64,000 bases of DNA from Neisseria perflava (GCF_002863305.2 NZ_CP136962.1:930001-994000); one strand, 5' to 3'. Positions 35,878-46,073 are shown, counted from the first letter of the stretch. Program-made: numbers and translations. The notes: a model not told the origin generated them from the letters alone.

Positions 35878-36054
35878 GCCGACTCTCCAAAAGAAGGTAT
35901 TGAAAGTGAAGTATTCGATAAAGCGTACAAAATTATGAATTTCGTATAAATTATTCATTTTATTTACTAATTATTTTTATCGTATGTAAATTAGTGTAAT
36001 CAGTCAAGCAGATTTAAACGCTTTATTCCCTTTCAAACGGCCTCTTGATTCAGG

Positions 36055-37818
36055 TCAAACAGAAGCCTGCTCATCAGGCTGTTCAAACTGCCATTTCAAG
36101 GCATCGGCCAATGCTGTCCTGCGTTTTTGATGGCATCCCACAGCCTGACACAATTCCTCCGCATTTCCCCAAAACACAAAACGTTCACGCGCACGGGTAA
36201 TGGCCGTGTAAAGCAAAGCCTTATCCAAACCTCGGGCTTCCTCTTCACTTTCCGTCGTTGCAGGCACTGACGGGGGCAACAGCCATACTTCCCGATATTC
36301 CGAACCTTGGCTCTTATGCACCGTCATGGCAAAAGCCGATTCAAAATCAGGCAAACGGCTGATGGCAATTTTTTTGAATCCATCTTTCTCAGGAAAATAG
36401 GCAGACAAGCCATTCAACGATTCTTCATCTTTCATAATCAGCCCGATGTCGCCGTTAAACACTTCCAGCATGTAATCATTGTGCGTAATCATGATGATTT
36501 GTCCGGCAAACCAAGGCGTTTCGCCCGAAACCTTGCCTTGTCGTTGCAAGTATTCTTGATAAGCCTGATTCAAATCATCCGCATCCTGCCGCCAAGCTGC
36601 CAATACCACCACATCGGCCGCATGACCATAAGCGAGTGCAACATTATTCTCTGCCACGGCCTGCCAATAATCCTGTTGCTTTTGATACAGCAAAGCGACC
36701 TGCTCTTTCAGACGGCCTGTTTTCATTTCCAATTCTTTGGGGAACTTGTCAAACTGTTCGACCGCAGTTTGCTTTTCCCCGGACACCACCGCCCTTGCCA
36801 AACAACCAATACCGCTGTCTGCACCGAAACGGTGGCTGAATGTCAATTTGGCATTGTTTTGCGATAAAGCCTGTGGCTGCCCTTTAATTTCAAAGCCATG
36901 ATTGGGCAGGTACACTTCCAGCTTTTCAGCGGTTTCTTTATCCAAAGCCGTCGGACGCGACAATGCCGCCAATACGGCACCCAAGCCAACCGACGGTAAC
37001 TGGTTTTCATCGCCAAGCAACACCAGACGACAGCCGGTCGGCACGGCGCGCAACAAATCCAACACCAGCGGCAAATCCAACATTGAGGCCTCATCCACCA
37101 CCAAAACATCCAATGCAAGCGGATATTCATGATTGAACGCAGGGCGCATTTGCGGCGGACGCAGTTTCAACAAACGATGAACAGTCTGCCCTTCCAAGTT
37201 TTCCAAATGCGCTTTGACGCTCGGAGACAAATCAAAACCGTCCAAAGCACGCTGCAAAGCCCGTACCATATGCGCAGCCGCTTTGCCCGTCGGCGCAGCC
37301 AACGCAATACGGGGCAGCTTCGTACTGTTATTGCAAATCAGACCCAAAAGCTTTGCTACGGTCGTCGTCTTCCCCGTACCCGGCCCGCCGGTAATCAGCA
37401 TAAAGTTTTGCAGCAAGGCCAAAGCCGCAGCACCCCTTTGCTCTTTGCTGTCTTTAGTATCAAACCAGTCGCTCAGGCTTTTTGAAGCCGCCATGAAATT
37501 CACTTCTTCCGCCTCGGCACTTGCCAGCCGTTTGATTTCAACAGCCAAATCATGCTCCAACTGCCACATCCGCCCTAAAAACAATTTCCGGCCTTGCAGG
37601 ATAAGCGGTTTATCCTCATTGCCGACCAAATTCGGCAAGTTGCTTAAGGCATCAACATCCGCTTTATCCAAGTAAATAAACGAATGCCCGTTTTGCAAGG
37701 CTGCAAACAGTCGAACCACATAAGGCTCAATAACGGATGCTCCCTGTACTTCGTGGCGGCGGAAAAACGCTATGGCCGCATCTGCGGCAGAGGAAAGGAT
37801 AGAGTCGGTTGGATTCAT
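36055..37818 (-). CDS. recD: Exodeoxyribonuclease V alpha subunit RecD
   Basis: SF1 helicase subunit of RecBCD, 587 aa. An N-terminal helical part is followed by Walker A LITGGPGTGKTTTVAKLL, motif II VVDEASMLDLP, and C-terminal motifs FAMTVHKSQGSEYREVWLL and LLYTAITRARERFVFWG. Length and domains match E. coli RecD (608 aa). recB and recC are not in the window. Natural transformation and repair in Neisseria depend on RecBCD, consistent with uptake-sequence abundance. Confidence 0.95.
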   Translation of the reverse strand: MNPTDSILSSAADAAIAFFRRHEVQGASVIEPYVVRLFAALQNGHSFIYLDKADVDALSNLPNLVGNEDKPLILQGRKLFLGRMWQLEHDLAVEIKRLASAEAEEVNFMAASKSLSDWFDTKDSKEQRGAAALALLQNFMLITGGPGTGKTTTVAKLLGLICNNSTKLPRIALAAPTGKAAAHMVRALQRALDGFDLSPSVKAHLENLEGQTVHRLLKLRPPQMRPAFNHEYPLALDVLVVDEASMLDLPLVLDLLRAVPTGCRLVLLGDENQLPSVGLGAVLAALSRPTALDKETAEKLEVYLPNHGFEIKGQPQALSQNNAKLTFSHRFGADSGIGCLARAVVSGEKQTAVEQFDKFPKELEMKTGRLKEQVALLYQKQQDYWQAVAENNVALAYGHAADVVVLAAWRQDADDLNQAYQEYLQRQGKVSGETPWFAGQIIMITHNDYMLEVFNGDIGLIMKDEESLNGLSAYFPEKDGFKKIAISRLPDFESAFAMTVHKSQGSEYREVWLLPPSVPATTESEEEARGLDKALLYTAITRARERFVFWGNAEELCQAVGCHQKRRTALADALKWQFEQPDEQASV

Positions 37819-37847
37819 GGTTTATGCTTGATTGATACGGACAAAAG

Positions 37848-37903
37848 AAAGGCCGTCTGAAAAACAGCGTTTCCATAAATGAAAACCTATTTTCAGACGG
37901 CCT
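37848..37903. repeat. DUS pair between recD and lolD, terminator for lolC-lolD
   Basis: Arms AAAGGCCGTCTGAAAA and TTTTCAGACGGCCT are 26 nt apart. They lie downstream of lolD on the minus strand and upstream of the recD start, and may terminate lolCD. Confidence 0.65.
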
Positions 37904-37949
37904 CTATTATACCGTTCAAAGCATAAAATATTTTCCTGAAATAATAACC

Positions 37950-38633
37950 TTATTGCAACACTTGCAGGCTGCCGTCTTTCATGGTCATTACCCGGTCGAA
38001 ACGCTCAGCCAGATCGTCATCATGGGTCACCACAATCAAGCTGGTGTTCAATTCGCGTTTCAAATCCAGCATCATGTCCAGCACATTTTGCGCATTTTTA
38101 CGGTCAAGGTTCCCTGTCGGCTCATCTGCCAACAGGCATTTCGGCTCATTGACCAAAGCACGGGCAATCGCCGCACGCTGACGCTCGCCGCCGGAAAGTT
38201 CACTCGGACGGTGCAGCATACGCTTATCTAAGCCAACCTTTTTCAGCATATTGACAGCTTTCTCCTCAGCCATCGCCTTGGGCATTTTACCGATTAAAAG
38301 CGGCATCATGACATTTTCCAAAGCAGAAAACTCAGGCAATAGATGGTGGAACTGATACACAAAACCTAAATAACGGTTGCGCAATTCGCCCAACTGTTTT
38401 TGGCTCAAGCCGCCCAAATCCTGATTCATCAGTATCACCTTGCCTTCAGACGGCATATCCAAGCCACCAAGAAGGTGCAGCAATGTGGATTTACCGCTAC
38501 CTGATGAACCAATAATACTCACGCTTTCCGCTTCGGCAACTTCAAAATCTAAATGATTCAACACTTGTACATTCAATGCACCGTCATTATAGCTTTTGCC
38601 AACGCCGATACATTTCAAAATTGTCTTACTCAT
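37950..38633 (-). CDS. lolD: Lipoprotein-releasing ABC transporter ATPase LolD
   Basis: ATPase of 227 aa energising extraction of outer-membrane lipoproteins from the inner membrane. Walker [15 protein letters not shown], signature [15 protein letters not shown], Walker [13 protein letters not shown] and the H-loop VVTHD are present. ATG 38633 starts inside the end of lolC (8-nt overlap), so the genes are coupled. A longer frame to 38735 lies wholly within lolC and is not used. Confidence 0.95.
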   Translation of the reverse strand: MSKTILKCIGVGKSYNDGALNVQVLNHLDFEVAEAESVSIIGSSGSGKSTLLHLLGGLDMPSEGKVILMNQDLGGLSQKQLGELRNRYLGFVYQFHHLLPEFSALENVMMPLLIGKMPKAMAEEKAVNMLKKVGLDKRMLHRPSELSGGERQRAAIARALVNEPKCLLADEPTGNLDRKNAQNVLDMMLDLKRELNTSLIVVTHDDDLAERFDRVMTMKDGSLQVLQ

Positions 38634-39876
38634 AGCGCAAAGCCTCCGCAGGTTGGGTTTTTGCTGCACGCCAGCTCGGATACAGTGTGGCAATAAATGC
38701 CAAGCCAAGCGAAATGCAGGCAATAACGGCAACATCCTTCAAGTTCACATCACTAGGCAGGTAATCGATGAAATAAACCTGCGAGTTAATCAAATGTACG
38801 CCGAACAGGTCTTCAAAAAACGCGACAATCTTGCCGACATTCCAACCCAGCAATACACCGCATACCACGCCTACAAGCGTACCGAAGAATCCCGCAAATG
38901 CGCCCTGCACCAAGAAAATCTTCATGACGCCGCCAGGGGACAAACCCAAAGTGCGCAAAATCGCAATATCGGCTTGTTTTTCCGTTACCGCCATTACCAA
39001 AGACGAGACGAGGTTAAACGCAGCAACCGCGATAATCAGTGTCAAAATGATGAACATCATGCGTTTTTCCAACTCAACGGCTTCAAAATAGCTGCGGTTG
39101 TTAAACGTCCAGTCACGCACCCATACTTCATCTTTTTTAGCATCGGGAATCAACTTGGCAATGAAAGATGGTGCATTCTGAGGATCAGCCAACCGCAAAC
39201 GCAGTCCACCGACATTTTCACCCAGTCGATACAAGACTTGCGCATCCTTGATATGCGTCATGGCCAAGGTATTATCGACCTCATAAACACCGGTTTTTAC
39301 CACACCGACTACATTAAACTGCTTCAAGCGTGGCACCACGCCGGCAGGAGTGACATTACCCTCTGGCGTAATCACTGTAACCTTGCCGCCAAGCTCCGTA
39401 CCCAATGCCTCAGCCAGCCCTTGGCCTAAAATAATATCAAATTCTCCCGGCTTCAAATCGTCAAAACTGCCGGCCGGCATATCCTTGCCGTAATCAACGA
39501 CATTTTTTTCTTCAGACGGCAAGATACCGCGTATCTGTACACCGCGTACTTCTCCGGCATTGGCAAGCAAAGCTTGATCGGAAACATAAGGCGCGCTGGC
39601 CAACACTTCCTTTTTGCCTTTTACAAATTCGCGCAAATTCTGCCAACCCGGCGCACTGCCGACATCGTAATAGCCGATTTCCGCATGAGGTGCGACGTTC
39701 AACAATTGGCCGCGTATCTCTTTCTGAAATCCGTTCATCACTGATAGCACCACAATCAGTGCCGTTACGCCCAAGGCGATACCGGCGATTGAAATCATGG
39801 TAATAAATGACATAAAGCCATTGCGTTTTTTCGCACGCAGATAGCGCAGGCCTATCCAAGTTTCTAAAGAAGCCAT
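38626..39876 (-). CDS. lolC: Lipoprotein-releasing ABC transporter permease, LolC/E family
   Basis: Permease of 416 aa with four membrane segments: one near residue 25-50 ([25 protein letters not shown]) and three C-terminal, flanking a large periplasmic domain. It matches the LolC/LolE family. Only one permease gene accompanies lolD here, where E. coli has separate lolC and lolE. The transporter may therefore be a homodimer of a hybrid (LolF-type) permease, which is an inference. Confidence 0.92.
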   Translation of the reverse strand: MASLETWIGLRYLRAKKRNGFMSFITMISIAGIALGVTALIVVLSVMNGFQKEIRGQLLNVAPHAEIGYYDVGSAPGWQNLREFVKGKKEVLASAPYVSDQALLANAGEVRGVQIRGILPSEEKNVVDYGKDMPAGSFDDLKPGEFDIILGQGLAEALGTELGGKVTVITPEGNVTPAGVVPRLKQFNVVGVVKTGVYEVDNTLAMTHIKDAQVLYRLGENVGGLRLRLADPQNAPSFIAKLIPDAKKDEVWVRDWTFNNRSYFEAVELEKRMMFIILTLIIAVAAFNLVSSLVMAVTEKQADIAILRTLGLSPGGVMKIFLVQGAFAGFFGTLVGVVCGVLLGWNVGKIVAFFEDLFGVHLINSQVYFIDYLPSDVNLKDVAVIACISLGLAFIATLYPSWRAAKTQPAEALRYE

Positions 39877-40090
39877 TCAAAAATGCCTCATTCGTTTGTC
39901 AAAAAACGCTTATTGTACCGTAAAACCGACAGGTCGTCCGATTGCCCGACTGATGTAGCATTCAGGGATAAAGTGTATGTAAAACCATGTATCTTCCCGT
40001 AAATTCCGCCGAAAAACTTGCACAATCGGCCAATCGCCCTTATTCTGAAGCTGTGACACACTTTGTCACCATCAAAAAGGAAATACACTA

Positions 40091-40378
40091 ATGAACAGCA
40101 AAAAATTCTTGGCCCTCGTATCCGTAGCTGTAGGTTTGTCATTCAGCTTCAATGCATATGCCGCCAAAGAAATCAAAATCAGTTCAAACAATACCGCTTA
40201 CTCCGACGCCGATGTTCAAAAACTGGCAGCTACTGCTGTCGGCATGGGCGTAAAAGAACCTGTCAGCCTCAACAGCGGAAACGGTGTTGTTACCGTATCC
40301 GGCAGCAGCGCAACCAAATGCGCATTCAAAGTCGGCAACGGCGATACGCCTCAAATTCAAGGCGTCAGCTGCAAATAA
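40091..40378 (+). CDS. Small secreted/periplasmic protein of unknown function
   Basis: Protein of 95 aa with a clear signal peptide (MNSKKFLALVSVAVGLSFSF then NAYA, cut before AKEIK), leaving a mature part of about 71 aa. The mature sequence has two cysteines (KCAFKVG and GVSCK at the end) that could form a disulfide. It alternates short beta-like segments (VVTVSGSSATKCAFKVG). I do not recognise a family. AAAAAGGA lies 9 nt before ATG 40091. It stands alone between lolC and recR and ends at a DUS terminator. Confidence 0.75.
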   Translation: MNSKKFLALVSVAVGLSFSFNAYAAKEIKISSNNTAYSDADVQKLAATAVGMGVKEPVSLNSGNGVVTVSGSSATKCAFKVGNGDTPQIQGVSCK

Positions 40379-40394
40379 TCTGATTTAATCAATG

Positions 40395-40430
40395 AAAAGG
40401 CCGTCTGAAAGACTTTCAGACGGCCTTTTT
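40395..40430. terminator. Bidirectional paired-DUS terminator
   Basis: Arms AAAAGGCCGTCTGAAAG and CTTTCAGACGGCCTTTT lie between the convergent small secreted protein gene and recR. Confidence 0.85.
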
Positions 40431-40440
40431 ATATTGCCAT

Positions 40441-41046
40441 TTAAGATTGAATATTTCTTCTATCGTAAACAGCCTGTGCCAAAGTACCGGCATCCACATA
40501 TTCCATCTCGCCACCCAAAGGGATTCCCCTTGCCAATCGGCTGACTTTATAAGGAAGATTTTTAAACAATTCCGCCAATACATATGCTGTCGCATCGCCT
40601 TCGGCTGTGAAGTTGGTTGCAATGATAATTTCCTCAATATCACTCGCCTGCAAACGGACAACCAGCTTATCTAACGCTACTGCCGAAATATCCATGCCCT
40701 GCGCCGGACTGACTTGCCCCATCAGAACAAAATACAGGCCATCATGGCAATTAGCCGCCTCCATACTGGAAACATCCGCCGGCATATGCACAATCATCAA
40801 GCGGCTTTTCTCGCGTTTTTCGTCCGCACAAATTTCACACAAATCGCCTTCGCAAAATGTGTTGCACATCCGACAATGTTGCACCTGTCTCAAAGCAAAC
40901 TGCAAAGCGTCCACCAACTCCTGCGCTTCTTCGCGTTTGTACTGTAAAAGCTGGTAAGCCATGCGTTGTGCGGATTTCGGGCCGACATTTGGCAGGATTT
41001 TTAATGCATTAATCAAGCGGACAAAGGCATCAGGATTTTTACTCAT
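40441..41046 (-). CDS. recR: Recombination protein RecR
   Basis: Gap-repair recombination mediator of 201 aa. It has the helix-hairpin-helix LPNVGPKSAQRMAY, a zinc finger CRMCNTFCEGDLCEIC and the Toprim domain, ending LARGIPLGGEMEYVDAGTLAQA. It acts with RecO and RecF. The ATG at 41046 is 82 nt from the stop of ppiD's region (41129); a DUS and terminator lie in between. Confidence 0.95.
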   Translation of the reverse strand: MSKNPDAFVRLINALKILPNVGPKSAQRMAYQLLQYKREEAQELVDALQFALRQVQHCRMCNTFCEGDLCEICADEKREKSRLMIVHMPADVSSMEAANCHDGLYFVLMGQVSPAQGMDISAVALDKLVVRLQASDIEEIIIATNFTAEGDATAYVLAELFKNLPYKVSRLARGIPLGGEMEYVDAGTLAQAVYDRRNIQS

Positions 41047-41089
41047 GATTTCAGACGGCCTTTAAAAAGATAGCTAAAAATAAGAAAAC

Positions 41090-41109
41090 AGCCGGAATTC
41101 ATCCGGCTG
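41090..41109 (-). terminator. Terminator of ppiD
   Basis: Hairpin AGCCGG / CCGGCT with a 7-nt loop; on the minus strand it is followed by GTTTTCTTATTTTT. It is 20 nt after the ppiD stop. Confidence 0.75.
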
Positions 41110-41128
41110 CCCTACTCAAATACTCTGC

Positions 41129-42982
41129 TTATTCGGCAGCATTATTAACTTGTTGTGCACCTTGCGTACGATCGATTTTCTTATCCAAATACTGGAGCAA
41201 GGCATCGAAAACATTGGCAGAAAGCTGCTGAACCAAAGCCTGTTTGGCAGCAGGAATCTGTGAATCGGCATTTTCAGGAGCAGAAACGCTCTGAACTTCC
41301 ATAATCACCGGCGCAGGCATACCTTCCAACAATGTATACGCAGGTTTGCCACCGGCAGGACGCGCTTTCAACAAAGCTGCATAAGCCTCCGGAGACATGG
41401 TTTTACGTGCATCTTGCGCGCTCAATTGAGAAACAGGCGACCATTGAACATCGGCAGCTTTACCGGCTTTCAATGCGGCCAAAGTTTCCTGGGCTTTTTT
41501 CTCTGCCAGTTTGGCGGCTTCAGAGCGCTGATATGCTGCACGGACATTGTCTTTGACTTCCGCAAATGGTGCGATTTTCTCTTCGCGCACTTCTTTCGCA
41601 CGAATGACCCAAACGGTATCGTTGTTGATGGCGATCACTTCAGAATTGTGTTTTTTCTTCAGTACATCATCACTAAACGCGGCATTAATCAATGCTTCAG
41701 GCAAGCCGGCTTCCTTCGCACCCGCTTTGGTCACCCATTCATCCAGGCTTTCTACTTTCAAACCTGAATTGGCGGCTGCTTTTGCCAGAGAAGACGGATC
41801 ATTGAAGGTATCTTCACCCAGTTTTTCTTTAGCGGCATTAAAGGCAGAAGCCGCTTTTTTCAGTTTCAAGGCTGCTTCGATACGCGCTTTGGCTTGTTCT
41901 AAAGTCGGTTCAGCTTCGACATTCAAAACTTTAATGACGTGATAACCCAAAGATGATTTAACGGTATCGCTGACTTCGCCTTTGCCCAATGCAAATGCCG
42001 CTTTATCAAACTCTGGCCCGAAGCCGCTGCCGCCGCTTTTGCTCAGGTAACCCAAGTTGCCGCCTTTGTTGCTGCTGGACAGGTCTTTAGAATACTTAGC
42101 CGCCAGTTCGGCAAACGAATCTGGATGTGCTTTAAGCTCCGCAGCCATTTTGTCCACTTCGGCTTTAATTTCCGCATTGCTTGCTTCATCTCCATTAGGC
42201 ATAACCGGAATGAAAATATGCGCAATTTCGGCTCTTGGCGACAAATCTACGCTTTTGCTGTCGTAAGCTTTTTGTACTTCTTCCGCACTGACGGTTTGTT
42301 TGTCAGCCAAATCTTTGATGTTCAAAGCTACATATTCCAGCTTAACGGCTTGAGGAATCAAGTAATCTTTCTTATGCGCTTCATAATATTTTTGCAAAGC
42401 CGCATCATCTACTTTGACTTGTGCAGCAAATGCTTCAGGGCTGAACGTAAATGAACGGATGGTACGCGTTGCTTGAGTTAGGTTAATCAACTGACGCGCT
42501 TGCGCATCACTGACCAGAGCACCGTTTTGCACCAAATTCAACAGATTTTGCAATTGGAACTGTTCACGGATATCTTCAACGAACTGATCCTCGGTTATCC
42601 TGCGTTGATCCAAATATTTCTTGAGCAAATCCTGACTGAATTTACCGGAAGCATCATGGAAATTCGGATCATCCACAATAACTTGCTTGATTTGTTCCTG
42701 AGACACAGCGATGCCCATCAGCTTGGCGCCCTGCTTCAGGTAAGCTCTTTGCAATAAAGATTGGAATATCGCATCACGCGAAGGCGCATTATTGCCGGCA
42801 GCCTGCTCGTTTTGTATCGCAATCTGTAAAGCGTGTTCGCTGACTTTCTCATCCCCGACTTTAACAATGTAATCAGAACCCGGCGAAGACAAATTATTGG
42901 CACCGAATCCGATAAAGGTCAGACCGATGATACCTAAAACAATCTGGGCGGGTGTTTTATATTTTTCAACAATATGGAACAT
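41129..42982 (-). CDS. ppiD: Membrane-anchored periplasmic peptidyl-prolyl isomerase, PpiD-like
   Basis: Protein of 617 aa: an N-terminal cytoplasmic tail and single membrane segment (QIVLGIIGLTFIGFGANNL), then a SurA_N-like chaperone region. A parvulin (PpiC) domain lies at about 230-365 (PRAEIAHIFIPVMP ... KGGNLGYLSKSGGSGFGPEFD). Helical C-terminal parts follow. It matches PpiD-like foldases assisting proteins leaving the Sec translocon. No upstream helper gene is visible. The ATG at 42982 begins MFHIVEKYKTPAQ. Confidence 0.9.
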   Translation of the reverse strand: MFHIVEKYKTPAQIVLGIIGLTFIGFGANNLSSPGSDYIVKVGDEKVSEHALQIAIQNEQAAGNNAPSRDAIFQSLLQRAYLKQGAKLMGIAVSQEQIKQVIVDDPNFHDASGKFSQDLLKKYLDQRRITEDQFVEDIREQFQLQNLLNLVQNGALVSDAQARQLINLTQATRTIRSFTFSPEAFAAQVKVDDAALQKYYEAHKKDYLIPQAVKLEYVALNIKDLADKQTVSAEEVQKAYDSKSVDLSPRAEIAHIFIPVMPNGDEASNAEIKAEVDKMAAELKAHPDSFAELAAKYSKDLSSSNKGGNLGYLSKSGGSGFGPEFDKAAFALGKGEVSDTVKSSLGYHVIKVLNVEAEPTLEQAKARIEAALKLKKAASAFNAAKEKLGEDTFNDPSSLAKAAANSGLKVESLDEWVTKAGAKEAGLPEALINAAFSDDVLKKKHNSEVIAINNDTVWVIRAKEVREEKIAPFAEVKDNVRAAYQRSEAAKLAEKKAQETLAALKAGKAADVQWSPVSQLSAQDARKTMSPEAYAALLKARPAGGKPAYTLLEGMPAPVIMEVQSVSAPENADSQIPAAKQALVQQLSANVFDALLQYLDKKIDRTQGAQQVNNAAE

Positions 42983-43127
42983 ATTTATCCGAAAGAAAAG
43001 TTTGGCGTGGCAGACGCAAAATGCTGCCGCAAAAATCTTAAAATCCTGAAAACAGGCTCAAAGCGCGTATTGTAACGTATTTTTTCGAGGCTTGCTTTTT
43101 CAGACGGCCTAAAAACCTAAAAATGCC

Positions 43128-43475
43128 TTATCCGAAAATTTCCTGATACGCTTCTACTGAAAATCCGATATGAACCTGTCCTTCTTTGACCAATACAGGC
43201 CGCTTGATGATACTGGGATTCTCCACCATTAAAGCAATCGCCCCTTCTTTTGTGGCGGCAGATTCTTGCGCATCTTTATCCAACTTGCGCCAAGTCGTGC
43301 CTCTTTTATTGAGCAAAATTTCCAAAGCCGCCTGCTCCAGCCAGCCATCAATCAATTCGGCAGTCGGGGCGTTTTTCTTAAAATCTACAAACTCAAACTC
43401 GATGCCGTTTTCCGCCAACCAACTGCGCGCTTTTTTAACCGTATCGCAATTGGGAATACCGTACAGTTTTATCAT
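43128..43475 (-). CDS. ArsC/Spx-family reductase-like protein (YffB type)
   Basis: Thioredoxin-fold protein of 115 aa resembling the ArsC/YffB group. The active-site stretch is IPNCDTVKKA with one cysteine, followed by the conserved FVDFKK, NKRGTTWRKL and IKRPVLVKEGQVHIGFS segments. The single-Cys layout fits YffB-like proteins that may use glutathione; a true arsenate reductase role is not established. It is a single gene with DUS on both sides. Confidence 0.85.
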   Translation of the reverse strand: MIKLYGIPNCDTVKKARSWLAENGIEFEFVDFKKNAPTAELIDGWLEQAALEILLNKRGTTWRKLDKDAQESAATKEGAIALMVENPSIIKRPVLVKEGQVHIGFSVEAYQEIFG

Positions 43476-43510
43476 CTTATTTATCCTTGGTGTTATTCAT
43501 AAAATCACAA

Positions 43511-43546
43511 ATTCAGGCCGTCTGAAACTTTTCAGACGGCCTGAAT
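43511..43546 (-). terminator. Paired-DUS terminator of rnr
   Basis: A near-perfect 16-bp stem ATTCAGGCCGTCTGAA / TTCAGACGGCCTGAAT with a 4-nt loop lies 11 nt after the rnr stop. Confidence 0.8.
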
Positions 43547-43556
43547 TGAATACAGC

Positions 43557-46052
43557 TTATTTCTTAGCAGCTTTCTTCACTTTAATCTTCACGCTTTTGC
43601 CTTGAGCATTATTTTTACGCCCAGCTTTGACAGAAGCTGTTTTCTCCTGCGCTTTTTTCTTGCTTGCGACTTTAGGTTTGCTTGGTTTGGCCGGCTTAGA
43701 AGCAGGTTTACTTTTCACCTTGCTCTTCTTTGCCTTCACAGGAGTAGCCAACGCTTCATCAATTTCTTTAGCCGAAAGTTTACGCTTACGCTTTTCGACA
43801 GGCTTGTCAGCAGCTGTCGGCTTACTCACAGATTTCACTTTTCTACTGCCGCGTTTCTTACCAACTGAACCGCCGCTGATTAAGGTCAAATCAATCTTGC
43901 TGGTATCCAAATCGGCACGCGCGACTTTTACAGTGACCGTATCGCCCATGTTGAAACGGACACCACTACGCTCGCCCTCAATCGCCATAATTTCAGGACG
44001 GAAGTTGAAATAATCCTCTCCCAAATCGCTGATATGTACCAAGCCGTCGATATGAATATCATCCAAGGTTACAAAAATACCGAAGCTGGTTATGCCCGAA
44101 ATCTTGCCACTAAAGGCTTCGCCGACTTTGTCGCGCATATAATAAGTTTTCAGCCAGTTTTCCACATCGCGGCTGGCATCATCAGCTCGGCGTTCGCAGA
44201 AAGAGGTATGCACGCCCAAAGCCTCCCAGGTTTTATTGGGCTGGTAAGTTTGTCCGTTCAACACAGCCTTAATGGCACGATGTACCGTCAAATCGGGATA
44301 ACGGCGGATAGGCGAAGTAAAGTGTGCATATGCACCATAAGCCAGACCAAAGTGACCGTCGCAATGCGGCTCATAAACCGCCTGCTGCATAGAACGCAAC
44401 ATCATTACTTGTAACAATTCCGCGTCCGGACGGTTTTTAAATTGCTCAGCAAGCGCAGCATAATCTTTCGGCGTCGGATTATCGCCACCACCCAAACTCA
44501 GCCCCAACAAACCAAGCTGCTCGCGTAAAGTGGCCAGTTTTTCGGGGGTCGGGCCCAAGTGATTGCGGAATAAAGCCGTATGTTTGTTTTTCAGCAAAAA
44601 TTCTGCCGCGCAAACATTTGCCGCCAACATACATTCTTCAATCAGCTTGTGCGCATCGTTGCGGACAACGGGAACAATCTTGTCGATTTTACCGTTGTCA
44701 TCAAAAATCATCTGGGTTTCAACGCTCTCAAACTCAACCGCGCCACGTTCGAAACGTTTTTTCTGCAAGATTTTAAATAACTTATACAGAGTATCAATTT
44801 GTGGTTTAAACGGATGATCCCGGCCGTCTGAAATCCAATCCCAAACTTGATTGTAAGTCAGTCGCGCATGCGAACGCATTACTGCCGGATAGAAACGGTA
44901 TTCCTTGATATTGCCGGCATAGGTAATCACCATATCGCACACCATACACAGGCGTTCAACATCAGGATTGAGCGAGCAGATACCATTGGACAACTTCTCC
45001 GGCAGCATCGGAATCACACGGCGTGGGAAATACACGCTGGTACTGCGTTCCTGAGCATCTACATCAATTCCGTCATCAGGACGGACATAATGGCTGACAT
45101 CGGCAATCGCTACCACCAAACGGTAATTGCGGCCGACTTTTTCAGCAAAAACCGCATCGTCAAAGTCCCGCGCAGTTTCACCGTCAATGGTTACCAAAGG
45201 CAAATCACGTAAGTCCACGCGCCCTTTCAAGTCGGTTTTACGCACATGATCAGGAATTTTCTTCGCAGCTTTGACACATGCTTCGCTGAATTGATGAGGC
45301 AAATGGTGCTTGCGTACAGCGATTTCGATTTCCATACCGCTGTCGGCATAATCGCCCAACACTTCAATCAGCTTAGCCACAGCAGGACGATGCGCTTCAG
45401 GATACGTCTCAATTTCAGCCATAATCACTTGGCCGGATTGCGGTTTAAAGTTCGCCACGCTTTCAGGCTCTAACACGATACTTTGGCTCAAACGCTTGTC
45501 TTCTGCCTCTAAAATAGCCACACCGCGATCCATATAAAAACGGCCGACCACTTTAGACTGCGCACGCTCCACCACATCCAAAACTGTACCTTCACGACGG
45601 CCTCTGCGGTCGATACCAGCAGGACGAACAGTAACAATATCCCCATGCATCACGCCGCGCATCTGACGCTCATACAAAATAAAATCGCCCTCGCCCGTCG
45701 GCGTTAGCGGCACGGCAAAACCAAAGCCGTCTTTATGCGCTTCGACACGGCATTTAACCAATGCCAATTTTTCTGCCGCGCACACCGCGCCACGTCGATT
45801 GATCAACACCTGACCATCGCGCGCCATCGCTTTCAGACGGCGTTCGAAGAATTCATATTCATCTTCTGTAATCGACAATTCATGTGCCAAAGCTTCGATT
45901 TTTGTCGGCACACCTTTTTGTTCCAATAATTCAATGACCCACTCACGGCTGGGCAACGGATGAGAGTAACGTTGTTTCTCCCGCTCCAAATACGGGTCTT
46001 TTTCTCGTAAATTTAAAGATTTAGTATTTTTGTTCATTTTGATAGTTGACAT
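43557..46052 (-). CDS. rnr: Ribonuclease R
   Basis: 3'-5' exoribonuclease of up to 831 aa. An N-terminal winged-helix region and cold-shock domains are followed by the catalytic RNB domain (LPLVTIDGETARDFDDAV, HYVRPDDGIDVDAQER, FPRRVIPMLPEKLSNGICSL) and an S1 domain (GISGITSFGIFVTLDDIHIDGLVH). A very basic Lys/Ala/Ser-rich tail of about 100 residues ends KIKVKKAAKK. ATG 46052 and ATG 46037 are both possible; neither has a clear Shine-Dalgarno. The gene start overlaps the promoter of the divergent tRNA operon. Confidence 0.95.
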   Translation of the reverse strand: MSTIKMNKNTKSLNLREKDPYLEREKQRYSHPLPSREWVIELLEQKGVPTKIEALAHELSITEDEYEFFERRLKAMARDGQVLINRRGAVCAAEKLALVKCRVEAHKDGFGFAVPLTPTGEGDFILYERQMRGVMHGDIVTVRPAGIDRRGRREGTVLDVVERAQSKVVGRFYMDRGVAILEAEDKRLSQSIVLEPESVANFKPQSGQVIMAEIETYPEAHRPAVAKLIEVLGDYADSGMEIEIAVRKHHLPHQFSEACVKAAKKIPDHVRKTDLKGRVDLRDLPLVTIDGETARDFDDAVFAEKVGRNYRLVVAIADVSHYVRPDDGIDVDAQERSTSVYFPRRVIPMLPEKLSNGICSLNPDVERLCMVCDMVITYAGNIKEYRFYPAVMRSHARLTYNQVWDWISDGRDHPFKPQIDTLYKLFKILQKKRFERGAVEFESVETQMIFDDNGKIDKIVPVVRNDAHKLIEECMLAANVCAAEFLLKNKHTALFRNHLGPTPEKLATLREQLGLLGLSLGGGDNPTPKDYAALAEQFKNRPDAELLQVMMLRSMQQAVYEPHCDGHFGLAYGAYAHFTSPIRRYPDLTVHRAIKAVLNGQTYQPNKTWEALGVHTSFCERRADDASRDVENWLKTYYMRDKVGEAFSGKISGITSFGIFVTLDDIHIDGLVHISDLGEDYFNFRPEIMAIEGERSGVRFNMGDTVTVKVARADLDTSKIDLTLISGGSVGKKRGSRKVKSVSKPTAADKPVEKRKRKLSAKEIDEALATPVKAKKSKVKSKPASKPAKPSKPKVASKKKAQEKTASVKAGRKNNAQGKSVKIKVKKAAKK

Positions 46053-46073
46053 TCTTTTTTTAAAATATATAAT
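46046..46073 (+). promoter_or_regulatory. Consensus promoter of the tRNA operon
   Basis: TTGACA (46046-46051) and TATAAT (46068-46073) are both perfect hexamers, with 16 nt between. It drives tRNA-Leu, tRNA-Leu and tRNA-Ser on the plus strand. The -35 overlaps the rnr start codon region on the other strand, so the two units probably influence each other. Confidence 0.9.
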
